The translations under genes and the position numbers were made by a program. The notes below the pieces were generated by a model. The model did no database searches and was not told the origin of the DNA. It worked only from the letters and a program-made list of their open reading frames with translations. From a virus, in the IMG/VR virus record IMGVR_UViG_3300046543_000098, positions 1-29,393 of that record: 29,393 nucleotides of DNA, one strand, 5' to 3'. Shown here in pieces: positions 6,372 through 14,891 of the stretch. The first letter of the stretch is position 1, and the number at the start of each line of letters is the position of its first letter.

Positions 6372-8239
6372 TTGGCGATGTCCTTTAGCCGAATCCCGGC
6401 TCCTGACTGGAGAACATTCTCCAGCTCACGCTGTTCCATGTAGCGCCCTCCCAAGCGGCGAATCCATGTGCCCATCGGCACGCCGTGCGCTGCGACGTTG
6501 ACCGCGCCCTCGACGCCGCTCTTTGCGTGCTCGGCAATAGCCGCCGTCATGGTATTCGATGTATTCACGTAAGACCCGCGCGGCTGCTCCTGCGTCCAGC
6601 GTGAGACGCGCCCAAGGCGCTCGACCTGCTGGCCGTGTTCTGGATCGAAGATGACGCCTAGCTTCGGGCGTACCTGCTCCAACGCCTTGTTGTATCCAGC
6701 CTGGCTGAAGTTGCCGCTATCGTTGTCGAGAATCCCGGCGCTGCGCTTCAGTCGATCAAGCGTCCCTGCGGCCATCGCTTGCTGCGCGGTAGGATCGTGG
6801 GCGAGGTTGCGCTTCATCATCTCTACGTTCTTCAGGTCTGCGCCGATGACGTGCTTGTCGATGAACTTATCCGCAGACGCTTTCCCAGACACTACTGCCT
6901 TATAAGCAGGGTCAGATTCGATAGCGGCGAAGCGATCACGGGCCGCAGCCCTCGCCGTATCTGCGAGCTGCTTCAGCCCTTGGGCTTCCGGCAGTAGCGG
7001 CATGTCTTCGAGCGCTTGCCTGATGACACCAGCCGCCGCGCGCTCGTTGCCGTCCGCAGTTTGCGAGCGCTGGATGCGGGCAAGGTTCGTTCGCAGGGAC
7101 TCGAAGTTCTCGAAGCTCATCGTGTTGCCGAGGCGGTCCATGGTCTTGCGCACAGCGCCTGGAACGTGATCGAAGAGAAGTCCCTTGTGCAGCGCCTCGT
7201 CTGCAGCGGTCACGAATGCCTTCGCGTCGATGGGGAACTCGCCGCCGTTCGCTTCGCGGAGCGCCTGATAGCTCTTCGTGATGGCGGCATTGGCCGCTGC
7301 GTCTTTAGTCTTATAGGCGTCGATGATGATGTTACCGATCTCCGGCGCTGTGCGGACGTAGACATCCGGTGCGGCTGCTTCGCGGATCGCGTTCGTGTTG
7401 GCGATGAGTGCCTTGTTCTGCTCGTCGATGCGGGCGACGATCTGCGGCTGCTTGCCGCGTAAATTCTGCTCGGTCGAGATGAGCACCGGGTCTTGCGACG
7501 CTTGGCCGCGCATGAGATGGACTGGGACGGGCAGAGATTCGGCCTCGACGTGGCGCTCCAGCACCGCCGGGTTGACGCGCCCCGGCCCTAGCTTCTGGAC
7601 GAGCGCCTGCGTTTCTGGTGATGCGCGCTGGGCGAGAGCCGCCACCTGTTCTGCTGGAGTCGCCCCGGCAGCGCCTACGCTCGCCAGTTGGCGCGGTGCA
7701 GCAATAGTGGGGCGCACAGTTGCGGCAGGCTTCGCAGCCCGAGGCCCGGCCATGACCCCAGCAAGCGATACGCCCTCGACGGGGCCAAGACCGGCGAGCT
7801 TCGAGGTATCCAGCGCCTTGGCGATGTCGCCTACTGCTTCCTGGCCTTCCTCACCCCTCGGCTGGTAGGTCAGGTACTGGGCTACCTCTGCGGCTCTGGC
7901 AGAGGCTTCCCTGCCGCCCTCGGCTGTGCCGAACTTGCCGCCGGTCAGCCCACGGTAAAGCCCTGCGGCAGCACCTATGGGAGCCGCTACCGCGCCCGTG
8001 GCTAGCGTTCCGAGCGCTTCCAGCCCTCCGACATGCTGCGCGCCAAGACGCGCTAGGAACGGCTTGGAAGGCTTCGGCTCGGCTGTGCTCCGTTCTACGG
8101 AATCTGGCACCCATCGAGGGTCTTTCTCCTGCGGCCCCGTCAGGAAGTTGACAGCCTCGGATGGACTGAAGCCGGTGTCAGCGACAGGTTCACCCTTCAC
8201 CCCGAGGACATCGGCGGCGGCGTCGTACATGCCGGCCAT
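6368..8239 (-). CDS. Large internal virion / DNA ejection-type protein (P22 gp16 position)
   Basis: The 623-residue product is Ala/Gly-rich and mostly helical, with a hydrophobic glycine-rich stretch at about residues 75-100 (LATGAVAAPIGAAAGLY) that could insert in a membrane. Long soluble helices follow. No enzymatic motif is evident. It is the third of three consecutive proteins of this character, just before the tailspike gene, matching the P22 order gp7-gp20-gp16. Such proteins leave the capsid with the DNA and form a conduit across the cell envelope. Assignment is by position, size and composition. The start directly abuts the preceding stop (TAGATG). Confidence 0.65.
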   Translation of the reverse strand: MAGMYDAAADVLGVKGEPVADTGFSPSEAVNFLTGPQEKDPRWVPDSVERSTAEPKPSKPFLARLGAQHVGGLEALGTLATGAVAAPIGAAAGLYRGLTGGKFGTAEGGREASARAAEVAQYLTYQPRGEEGQEAVGDIAKALDTSKLAGLGPVEGVSLAGVMAGPRAAKPAATVRPTIAAPRQLASVGAAGATPAEQVAALAQRASPETQALVQKLGPGRVNPAVLERHVEAESLPVPVHLMRGQASQDPVLISTEQNLRGKQPQIVARIDEQNKALIANTNAIREAAAPDVYVRTAPEIGNIIIDAYKTKDAAANAAITKSYQALREANGGEFPIDAKAFVTAADEALHKGLLFDHVPGAVRKTMDRLGNTMSFENFESLRTNLARIQRSQTADGNERAAAGVIRQALEDMPLLPEAQGLKQLADTARAAARDRFAAIESDPAYKAVVSGKASADKFIDKHVIGADLKNVEMMKRNLAHDPTAQQAMAAGTLDRLKRSAGILDNDSGNFSQAGYNKALEQVRPKLGVIFDPEHGQQVERLGRVSRWTQEQPRGSYVNTSNTMTAAIAEHAKSGVEGAVNVAAHGVPMGTWIRRLGGRYMEQRELENVLQSGAGIRLKDIAK

Positions 8240-9691
8240 CTACAGCCCGCCCTGCTTGACCAGCGTTTCCATGTTCTTCAGCTTCGCGGCGAGCATGTGC
8301 GCCCCGGCTGAGTTCTTCCCGCCCACGGCCTTGACGATCTTATCGACCTCGGCCTTGTCCTTCGACTGGATCGCGTTATGCAGCATGATCGCTTGCGGGT
8401 CGAAGTTCTGCGACCAGGCGTTCTGGAAGTCGCGCACAGCGAGCACGTTCCCGCCGTTCTGTTTGATGGCCTTCTCCATCCCACGGTTGAAGAGGTCGAC
8501 GCCGGTCGCTAGAGCATCGTTCACCTTGGCGGTCGAGATGATCGCGTCCGGTGTCCACTTGGTGGAACCGCTGGCCTGCTCCGCGATGGCCCGCGCCTGA
8601 TCGGTTCCAGCCCCCATCGCGCTCGCGTTTGCCTGCGCCTGCAGCGCCATGAAGTGGCCGAGGCGCTGCATGTTCCCGGCGTGATCTCCGGGGAGCATCT
8701 GCACGCCGACTGCGGAGCCAAGTTTCGTCAGCGCTTCGCCACCAGTACCGGCGAGCGCTTCCGGGGCGAGCGCCATGATCTGCTTGTTGTTGAAGCGCTG
8801 CTCTGGCACCTTGGCTGCGGCCTGATTAACGGCGCTTCGCTGCTGCGTGAGGATAGGTATGGCCTGCGGATCTCCGGGCTGCAAATTGGGCACGCCGCCG
8901 CCAACCGGCGCTTGCGATACGTCTGTGACGCGCCCGGTGATGTCCTTCTTCGTCACCATCGGCGACTGCGTTACCGGGTTGATGCTCGCTTGCTCGCGCT
9001 CGCCGACAGGTAGCGTGGCAGCGATGGACGCATCCTGCCCCATTGCTTTCGCCACGGGGCTGACCTGCTCGTACGTCCCGCCGGTCGCAAGGTATTGCCC
9101 GGTCTTCGCACCAGTCTGTTCTGCAACGCTCGTCGTCGCCTGCGCGAATCTGTAGGCCGCTTCCTTCAATGCTGCTGGACCTTGCTTCGCTGCGGCCGTG
9201 AGTTGGCGCGCAGCGACCTTGCCCCAATCGCTCAAACCCGGATTTCCCTCAACAGCCGAGTTAATAATCCCAAGTTGCTTGTCAAGCGGCAGTTCGGCAC
9301 CAGCCGATACGGTTCTTCCGATAGCGGCTCGCTGAGACTCGTTCAGGTTCTGCAGGTTCTGCCGCGCCGCGACGTTCTCGACATGCGCTGCGGCGAAGTG
9401 TTTCACGAATTCTGTGCCATACTTCTGCGAGAGTTTGTTAGCGTCAGTGAGCATCCGGTTGAGATCAGGCTCGCCACTTTTAGTTTTGTAGTCCTCAAGC
9501 CGCTTGGAAAATTCCTGCAAGCGCAGCCGCTCTTGCAAGTCCATGCGCTCCTGTTGCGCCGCCATGCCGCCGCGTTGGATATCGATCTTTCCCTTCTGCA
9601 GATTCTGCGCTTGGTTCGCGGCATTCATCACGCTGCTCAAGCTCTGCATCGCATCCGGCGGGCGAATTCCTAGGGCGACTGGTTCAGGCAT
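8240..9691 (-). CDS. Internal virion / DNA ejection-type protein (P22 gp20 position)
   Basis: The 483-residue product is soluble, Gln/Ala-rich and predicted helical, with a coiled-coil-like N-terminus (about residues 25-70, many Gln, Arg and Leu) and a Pro/Gly-rich middle (about 240-280). No catalytic residues stand out. P22 gp20 is about 470 residues and similarly Gln/Ala-rich; the gene is second in the ejection-type trio. AGGCGGTG precedes the ATG by about seven bases. Function is inferred from order and composition. Confidence 0.65.
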   Translation of the reverse strand: MPEPVALGIRPPDAMQSLSSVMNAANQAQNLQKGKIDIQRGGMAAQQERMDLQERLRLQEFSKRLEDYKTKSGEPDLNRMLTDANKLSQKYGTEFVKHFAAAHVENVAARQNLQNLNESQRAAIGRTVSAGAELPLDKQLGIINSAVEGNPGLSDWGKVAARQLTAAAKQGPAALKEAAYRFAQATTSVAEQTGAKTGQYLATGGTYEQVSPVAKAMGQDASIAATLPVGEREQASINPVTQSPMVTKKDITGRVTDVSQAPVGGGVPNLQPGDPQAIPILTQQRSAVNQAAAKVPEQRFNNKQIMALAPEALAGTGGEALTKLGSAVGVQMLPGDHAGNMQRLGHFMALQAQANASAMGAGTDQARAIAEQASGSTKWTPDAIISTAKVNDALATGVDLFNRGMEKAIKQNGGNVLAVRDFQNAWSQNFDPQAIMLHNAIQSKDKAEVDKIVKAVGGKNSAGAHMLAAKLKNMETLVKQGGL

Positions 9692-9693
9692 GT

Positions 9694-10614
9694 CTATTCA
9701 CCGCCTAGGACTGCGGTGTTATCGGTGCTGGGACTCTTGGACATCTGCGAAAGCGCGTACCAACTGCCGGCGTTGTTCAGTCCCCCGGCAATGGCATTGG
9801 CTGAGCCGATTCTGCCTGCTGCAGCAGAGGCTCCGGCATTCATCATGGAATTAGCAATTCCGCCTGACATTGATGCTCCTGCTTGCGCCGACGTATTGTT
9901 CGCGGTCTGCCCCAGACCGGCAATGCTCGCAAGGCGGTTGAAGATGTTCGTTTGCTGAGAGCTGAAAATGTCATACGCCTGCCCATAGCCTTGCCCGGCA
10001 GCGCCAACGGAATAATCGACAAGGCCGCGCATCGTATTTCCGCTCTGCAGTCCGCCGCGCGAGTTCATGAAGTTCGCTGTCTGCCCCAAGCCCTGGTTGA
10101 GCATAAATTGATAGTTGGGCGACAGATACATATCCGGCGCGCTGAATTGCTGGGTGAGAAACCCGGACGGCATCCCACCGTCTGGCTGGTCTTGGGTGCC
10201 TTGCGTTGGCGGTGGTTTTTGACCAGTGGACTGCATCCAATTAGGAACCGAGATTTCGGTCGGAGGTCCGATCTGGTTGTCTATATTCGACTGCGTACTC
10301 CGCGCCCAACCTTCGTAGGCCGTCCGCTGGTCTGGGCTTAGTTGTTCTGGCGTCGCTGCGGAGAAGTTATCCGCAGGCTTTTGCGCAGGCTTTAGTCCAA
10401 GCCCCGTGCTCAACATCCCGAGCGCGGAAACGCCAGCTTCTCTATAGGGAAGACCCTGCGCATTGAGCGTATTGAAGATACGCATCTGCGCGTCTGTAGC
10501 GTTATTCGCGGCCTGCGCTTGCTGCTCTGCTGCAGCCTTAGCCGCTTCAGACTGCATGTAGCCAGTGATCAGGCTGGTCGCCATCTGACCAGCGGCTGCG
10601 TATCCCATGCCCAT
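9694..10614 (-). CDS. DNA transfer / ejection-type protein (P22 gp7 position)
   Basis: The 306-residue product starts with an Ala-rich helix (about residues 1-45), has a disordered Pro/Gln middle (about 105-145) and a characteristic Gly/Asn/Ser-rich part at about 160-240 (SPNYQFMLNQGLGQTA, GLVDYSVGAAGQGYGQAYD, NRLASIAGLGQTA). I recognise that part from proteins annotated as DNA transfer or internal virion proteins in podoviruses. It is first of the ejection-type trio. The stop of the cupin gene abuts its ATG (TAAATG). Confidence 0.7.
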   Translation of the reverse strand: MGMGYAAAGQMATSLITGYMQSEAAKAAAEQQAQAANNATDAQMRIFNTLNAQGLPYREAGVSALGMLSTGLGLKPAQKPADNFSAATPEQLSPDQRTAYEGWARSTQSNIDNQIGPPTEISVPNWMQSTGQKPPPTQGTQDQPDGGMPSGFLTQQFSAPDMYLSPNYQFMLNQGLGQTANFMNSRGGLQSGNTMRGLVDYSVGAAGQGYGQAYDIFSSQQTNIFNRLASIAGLGQTANNTSAQAGASMSGGIANSMMNAGASAAAGRIGSANAIAGGLNNAGSWYALSQMSKSPSTDNTAVLGGE

Positions 10615-10995
10615 TTATCGCGTCTCCAGTTTTGCGTAATCGAGCACCGATGGCTCGTTAACGCCGTGCGTGTTGTGGATGCAGGCGCATACCGTGTTGT
10701 CCTCCAGCGCGAGGAACACATGCTTTCGCCCGGCGGCTATCGAAATCATCTCGCCAGTTGAGTAGTCGCCCACCTCGTTACCGTTCAGAAATAACCGGAT
10801 CGCGCCGTAGGAAACGAGCGTTCCGTGTTCGTATTCGTGAGAGTGCTGCCCCATGAAGGTGCCAGCCTTGCGCGCGACGAAGACCTTCGTGTACACGCCA
10901 TCGATCAGGTAATGCGCCAGCGTCTCTACGGAATAGCCGATTACCCCCTCCCGGAGCGTTATTTGCTCCAGAGAGTGAATATCGCGCGGGTTCAT
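10615..10995 (-). CDS. Single-domain cupin protein
   Basis: The 126-residue product has cupin motif 1 (HSHEYEHG at 51-58) and motif 2 around GRKHVFLALEDNT (89-101), with His51, His53, Glu54/Glu56, His57 and His92 available for metal. Cupins are small beta-barrels used as enzymes or binding modules; no substrate can be named. It sits between the protein at the needle position and the first ejection-type protein, roughly where P22 has gene 14. It may be a virion or assembly factor rather than a metabolic enzyme. The ATG overlaps the previous stop (ATGA). Confidence 0.75.
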   Translation of the reverse strand: MNPRDIHSLEQITLREGVIGYSVETLAHYLIDGVYTKVFVARKAGTFMGQHSHEYEHGTLVSYGAIRLFLNGNEVGDYSTGEMISIAAGRKHVFLALEDNTVCACIHNTHGVNEPSVLDYAKLETR

Positions 10996-11807
10996 GCGAC
11001 CGGGTAGGCAAGTCCGAACTTCACCGTCGAACCGCTCAGTTGAACATTCGTCACCCCGACGAGCGTAGTCGAGATGTCGAAGTTCGCCGTCTGCGTCGCC
11101 TTCACTGGCACCAGCACCACGCTAAGAGCAGCGTTCGTCGCAACGATGGCCGGAACTTCCGCGTAGCCAGTATTCGCTGCCACCACAGGAAGCCCGGTAA
11201 TGGACGCGGCGCTGCCGTCAATCGTCACAGGAAAATCCAAGGTTGCATAAGCGAAAACCATGTTTCCTATTCTTGTGAAGTTGGCCGATACGTTTGCGAA
11301 GATAAGTCCTGCGCCGCTGTTATCTGTCGGCGTCCAGCTCCCGATTGTCTGCGGCGCGATACTAAGCATCGTCACGGCCTGGCTTACCGTGAGATCGAGA
11401 GGATTAGCCGTTCCGCCCGTGTTGTTACCCTTTAGCGTCACGGTCGCCATCTGCGCGAGTTTCGAGTTCGATACCGCATTCGCGGTAATCGTGATCGCGC
11501 CAGAGGAGACCATCACAGCATCGCCGCTCATCGTCTTGTATGCCGAAGGCAATCCCGTTGCCCCGACGATGATCTGCCCGTTCAGCCCCTGCGCGAAGTT
11601 CGTGATTGGTAGCGCGCCAGAGACTGTCGTCGTGAGATCGACTTGCGTATACCCGGCACCGCCGCCGTGCAGCACCTGATTCACGCCGCCCACGACGCCA
11701 TTGCCGATGGTCGTAAAAAGGCTATTCAGGAATAGATACCACTCACGATTAACTAGGCCAGTCTTATCGACAAACGGACTCTTCGGAATCGGGATGCCGA
11801 AGTTCAA
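10992..11807 (-). CDS. Fibre- or needle-like tail protein following the gp10-like gene
   Basis: The 271-residue product opens with a short conserved-looking region (PIPKSPFVDKTGLVNREWYLFLNSLF), which I recall from podovirus tail proteins, followed by Gly/Thr/Val-rich beta repeats. These include a fibre motif near residues 124-144 (LKGNNTGGTANPLDLTVSQA) and a beta-sandwich-like C-terminus. It sits directly after the gp10-like gene with an ATGA overlap, the place of the P22 tail needle gp26. Unlike gp26 it is not a coiled coil, so it may be a fibre that replaces the needle. Confidence 0.6.
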   Translation of the reverse strand: MNFGIPIPKSPFVDKTGLVNREWYLFLNSLFTTIGNGVVGGVNQVLHGGGAGYTQVDLTTTVSGALPITNFAQGLNGQIIVGATGLPSAYKTMSGDAVMVSSGAITITANAVSNSKLAQMATVTLKGNNTGGTANPLDLTVSQAVTMLSIAPQTIGSWTPTDNSGAGLIFANVSANFTRIGNMVFAYATLDFPVTIDGSAASITGLPVVAANTGYAEVPAIVATNAALSVVLVPVKATQTANFDISTTLVGVTNVQLSGSTVKFGLAYPVA

Positions 11808-13264
11808 TGCGCCCCCGCCGTCGCATTCAGGTTCGCCGATACGATCACGCGATACACCGGATCGGTTACGGCGACCTCGAAGATTCGATCACGCGCCCAA
11901 CCAAGCCTGCGCCAGATCGCGCGATTCTTGTACTTGCCCACCTGACCTATCGAAGTCCAATGCTGGTTACTCCACGTCGAGCCGCCATCATCTGACCATG
12001 TGAGCATCGCCTGCGGGTTTGAGCCTTGCCCGCTCTGCAGCCCCACGCCTGGCTGGAACTGAATCTGCAGGTCGTGGAAGAACTGATTCTTCAAGTCCGT
12101 CGTGATATGTGGGCATCGACGGATGCACGGAATCAGCTCGTCCGCGTCCGTGTAGGTGCTCTGCGACATCGCGTACAGTCGACCGTTCTCCCAGTCACCG
12201 ACGATGATTTGCCCTTGGAACACCGCACAGCAATTGGAGCGGTGCCGATGAAGATTGTTGTGTGCATCCCGGTACGCCCGGCGGTGCCAGAAGTCTGTCG
12301 CCAAGTCATAACACCAAGTCACGTCAGCGCTCGGGAATGACAGCATGTAGAACTCATGCCCAGCCTGCTGGTAGGTGTAGCCAATCGCATCCGAGACCGT
12401 GCCGTAGGTCGCAAATGCGGCTTCGACGGCATGGTTAGAAATGCGGATCGGCTGATAGCCATTCGTCCTGATCACCACGTTCTGGCCGCGCGTGTCATGC
12501 GAAAGCCACGCAGCACCCTCGCCGAGTCTCGCCACCGAGAATGGCGCGATACATCCGTGCTGCATGTTCGTGCCGGCGATCCTCTGGAACGGCACCGGGA
12601 AAAGGCCAGCATCACCCCAGACCTCGCACACGCTTTCCTTGATGAAGAACGCCTCACGGCTCACGACGATCAGGCTGACCAAGTTATCTGGCGATGAATC
12701 GGCGGATGCGAAGTTGAGCGCACCGCTGACAACCGATCCTACGTTCGTGTTCCCGAACTGCTGAGTTCCTGGGTTGTTATAGACCAAGAAGTTGTCAACG
12801 ATGTCGACCTTGGTCCCACCAGTGAACGCCCCGTCCGCCGCCGCGAGCTGCGCGAATACCCCTGTCGTCAGGTCATACGAGTAGCGATTACCGCCGTCGA
12901 CCAAGTACGCCGATAGGCCGTTGTCCGTCATCGATACCGGGCCGCCAGAGCTTGAAAGCGTTCCCTTCAGCGTCGCCGTGAACGATGCGTCGACCGAGTA
13001 GAAGCCGTTCCCGCATACCGCGAGCAGCGTCATGCCGCCCGGTACGGTCCACAGCGCCCGCACTGGCTGGCCTGCAGCGAGCGTACCTCTCAGCGCCAAC
13101 CCCGGCGTCGGATAGAGCGCGATCACACCACGCTTATCCTGCTCGGTGATTGCCTTCGCTTTCTTGTTCGGGTCGACCTCGCAGTACCAGTTGATCAGCG
13201 CCTGATCGTCCTGATAGATGCTTGCGGCCTCATATGCCGGACCTACGAAACCGAAGTCAGGCAC
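11804..13264 (-). CDS. P22 gp10-like packaged-DNA stabilisation / tail hub protein
   Basis: The 486-residue product begins FGFVGPAYEAASIYQDDQALINWYCE and continues with beta-propeller-like repeats ending in a Trp-rich C-terminal part (WSDDGGSTWSNQHW, RAIWRRLGWARD), as in the P22 gp10 stabilisation family; P22 gp10 is 472 residues. In P22 this protein forms a hexameric ring below gp4 that closes the filled head and carries the tailspikes. The start is GTG at 13264, sharing its G with the previous stop (TAGTG). Order gp4-like, small genes, gp10-like fits P22. Confidence 0.8.
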   Translation of the reverse strand: MPDFGFVGPAYEAASIYQDDQALINWYCEVDPNKKAKAITEQDKRGVIALYPTPGLALRGTLAAGQPVRALWTVPGGMTLLAVCGNGFYSVDASFTATLKGTLSSSGGPVSMTDNGLSAYLVDGGNRYSYDLTTGVFAQLAAADGAFTGGTKVDIVDNFLVYNNPGTQQFGNTNVGSVVSGALNFASADSSPDNLVSLIVVSREAFFIKESVCEVWGDAGLFPVPFQRIAGTNMQHGCIAPFSVARLGEGAAWLSHDTRGQNVVIRTNGYQPIRISNHAVEAAFATYGTVSDAIGYTYQQAGHEFYMLSFPSADVTWCYDLATDFWHRRAYRDAHNNLHRHRSNCCAVFQGQIIVGDWENGRLYAMSQSTYTDADELIPCIRRCPHITTDLKNQFFHDLQIQFQPGVGLQSGQGSNPQAMLTWSDDGGSTWSNQHWTSIGQVGKYKNRAIWRRLGWARDRIFEVAVTDPVYRVIVSANLNATAGAH

Positions 13265-13560
13265 TAGCCGTTCAGGATCGTAAATGCCGGACCGACTACA
13301 GCGGCACCGAATGCCAATCCGATGCGCTTCTTGATGCTGGCTACCTCCTCCGGCGTAAGCTCGACCTCACTGCCTGTATGCACTTTTTGCGCGATCATGA
13401 ACCGCTGGAACTTTGACTCGCCATTCTCGTCGCTGTCTTGCTCAAGAATCGCCATCATTGCCTGGATAGTGGCGTCTTTCAGCGTGAGGTCTTCCTTATC
13501 GGCCTTTTTATGTGGCTGTCCGTCTAGGTCGCATAACGCTACCGCAAAATTTATTTTCAT
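13264..13560 (-). CDS. Small conserved phage tail-region protein
   Basis: The 98-residue product from ATG 13560 (AGGA four to five bases upstream) begins with a strand (MKINFAVALCDLDG), followed by a charged helical region and a Lys-rich, Gly/Ala-rich end (EVASIKKRIGLAFGAAVVGPAF). Small proteins of this plan occur in tail regions of many phages (from memory) without known function. A longer frame from 13659 would overlap the upstream fibre gene by nearly 100 bases and is rejected. Confidence 0.7.
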   Translation of the reverse strand: MKINFAVALCDLDGQPHKKADKEDLTLKDATIQAMMAILEQDSDENGESKFQRFMIAQKVHTGSEVELTPEEVASIKKRIGLAFGAAVVGPAFTILNG

Positions 13561-13564
13561 TGTC

Positions 13565-14449
13565 CTATCCGAAGAGAGCGATATAGCGTGTCGTGCCGGC
13601 TGCATTTTTGACAGACGCCCATTCCAGTATCGAGATGCCGGACGATGCCGGGCCGACATTACTCACAGTCACTGTCTGGCCGTTGTTGGCCGCAATGCCG
13701 GTCGTGCCGAACTTGACCTTTCCCTCGAAGAAGTTGTCAGCAGAACCCGATGCGTAAAAGCCGAATTTCCCTGTACCGCTCGACATCTGCGAACGGAAAG
13801 CGGCAGTAAGCGGAGCGCCTGCCGTCATGTTTCCAGTGTCGTAACCAATAGCTTCAGCTGTGATCCGCGTCGCATGGCCCAGATCGCCAGTGCGAAAGCC
13901 GTACATGCTAGCGATGGTTCCGCTGCCGTCCTGCAGGTCAACGTCTCCCGCGTGATAGACGGTTGCGGTATTGATCGATCCGCCCACGCCCTCATGGGCA
14001 ATGTGGAAGTCCAGAGCGCGCAGCGTCGTCACGCTCCCTACCGTGCTGCTCGAAAGCCCTAACCGCGCATACCCTTGAAGCGTTCTCGCAAAGATCGCGG
14101 TCCCTGCGGTATGACGCAGTTCCAGTTGCGGATTCAGAACTACCGTGTTGGTCGTACTCTCTGACCCTGACAACGTTACTTGCGATTGAATGCCTCGCAC
14201 GTCAGCAAGCCCGTTGCCGCTGCCGCTACAGGTCGTCAGTTGCTGCCGAGCCTGAGCCGATCCTGTCACCACGCCCATTGCCCGCAACTCGGTGATATTG
14301 CTCCCGAGCACCCATGTACCGCTACTGAGCACCGCAGGAGTAATTGACGAAAGCGGTATCTGTCTCGTCACGCCAGCTTGCATGATGGCGAGAATGTCGG
14401 CCGCTGCGGTTGGCACAGCCACCGGGAGCTGGTCGAATCTCAGGCCCAC
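13565..14449 (-). CDS. Fibre-like beta-rich structural protein
   Basis: The 294-residue product has a short N-terminal region (LRFDQLPVAVPTAAADILAI), a pattern common at the start of phage fibre proteins, then Ser/Thr/Gly/Ala-rich beta repeats including a phage-shaft-like segment (FYASGSADNFFEGKVKFGT near 228-246). The start is GTG at 14449 with GGAG seven bases upstream; it overlaps the previous gene by ten bases. Probably a second appendage or baseplate fibre; the partner is unknown. Confidence 0.65.
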   Translation of the reverse strand: MGLRFDQLPVAVPTAAADILAIMQAGVTRQIPLSSITPAVLSSGTWVLGSNITELRAMGVVTGSAQARQQLTTCSGSGNGLADVRGIQSQVTLSGSESTTNTVVLNPQLELRHTAGTAIFARTLQGYARLGLSSSTVGSVTTLRALDFHIAHEGVGGSINTATVYHAGDVDLQDGSGTIASMYGFRTGDLGHATRITAEAIGYDTGNMTAGAPLTAAFRSQMSSGTGKFGFYASGSADNFFEGKVKFGTTGIAANNGQTVTVSNVGPASSGISILEWASVKNAAGTTRYIALFG

Positions 14450-14712
14450 AAGTCGACTCCATTCTCGGTCACTAGTGTCACGCCGTTAGGATTGCCGACG
14501 CCAGGGCTTGTCATCAAGGCATCGCCGTCATAGAGCCACGGAAACTGTGCCTGATAAGACTCGAATTGCTGGATCGCGCGTCCTGATTCGATCAACGCCT
14601 TCGCTTGCGCCTCGCTGGTGATGGGAATGTTGGTCAGTGTCTTGTAGAACAGGCCGTCGATGGAGAACACCGAGAAGCCATTCATTTTCCCCACGCTCTG
14701 CGGTAACGACAT
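14440..14712 (-). CDS. Small protein with SGRA...QFPW domain
   Basis: The 90-residue product contains SEAQAKALIESGRAIQQFESYQAQFPW (about residues 33-59, written here only as a location guide; key residues SGRA, Tyr, QFPW). The same pattern occurs in the small protein at 24368-24559, so the two are paralogues. The remainder is Gly/Asn/Thr-rich. The ATG shares a base with the preceding stop (TGATG). Function unknown; position between the gp4-like and fibre genes suggests a virion role. Confidence 0.7.
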   Translation of the reverse strand: MSLPQSVGKMNGFSVFSIDGLFYKTLTNIPITSEAQAKALIESGRAIQQFESYQAQFPWLYDGDALMTSPGVGNPNGVTLVTENGVDLWA

Positions 14713-14891
14713 CAGCCGTTCAACCGTCTTACGAGCAGTGCGCCGTTCACCTTAAACCACTCCTCGAATTGCAGCTTTTCCGTAGGCGGTAGAAGTCCGT
14801 GCGCGATCTGCAGCGCGCTATCCTCGGTAAGTGGCACAGCGGCTCGCAGGGCGGCTTCGAGTGCGTCATGCAGGTTAATTGAAGCCTCCAT
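14712..14891 (-). CDS. 59-residue helical protein, tail region
   Basis: The product from ATG 14891 is helical and Leu/Ala/Glu-rich (LHDALEAALRAAVPL, KLQFEEWFKVNGALLVRRL). Translation overlaps the 3' end of the gp4-like gene by 17 bases; an upstream ATG at 14912 would extend it by seven residues. The stop shares a base with the next ATG. No family recognised. Confidence 0.6.
   Translation of the reverse strand: MEASINLHDALEAALRAAVPLTEDSALQIAHGLLPPTEKLQFEEWFKVNGALLVRRLNG

Noticed and set aside
13561-13659. Longer N-terminus for the 98-residue tail-region protein
   Set aside because: It would overlap the fibre-like gene by almost 100 bases, while ATG 13560 has an AGGA ribosome site and the expected N-terminal strand.
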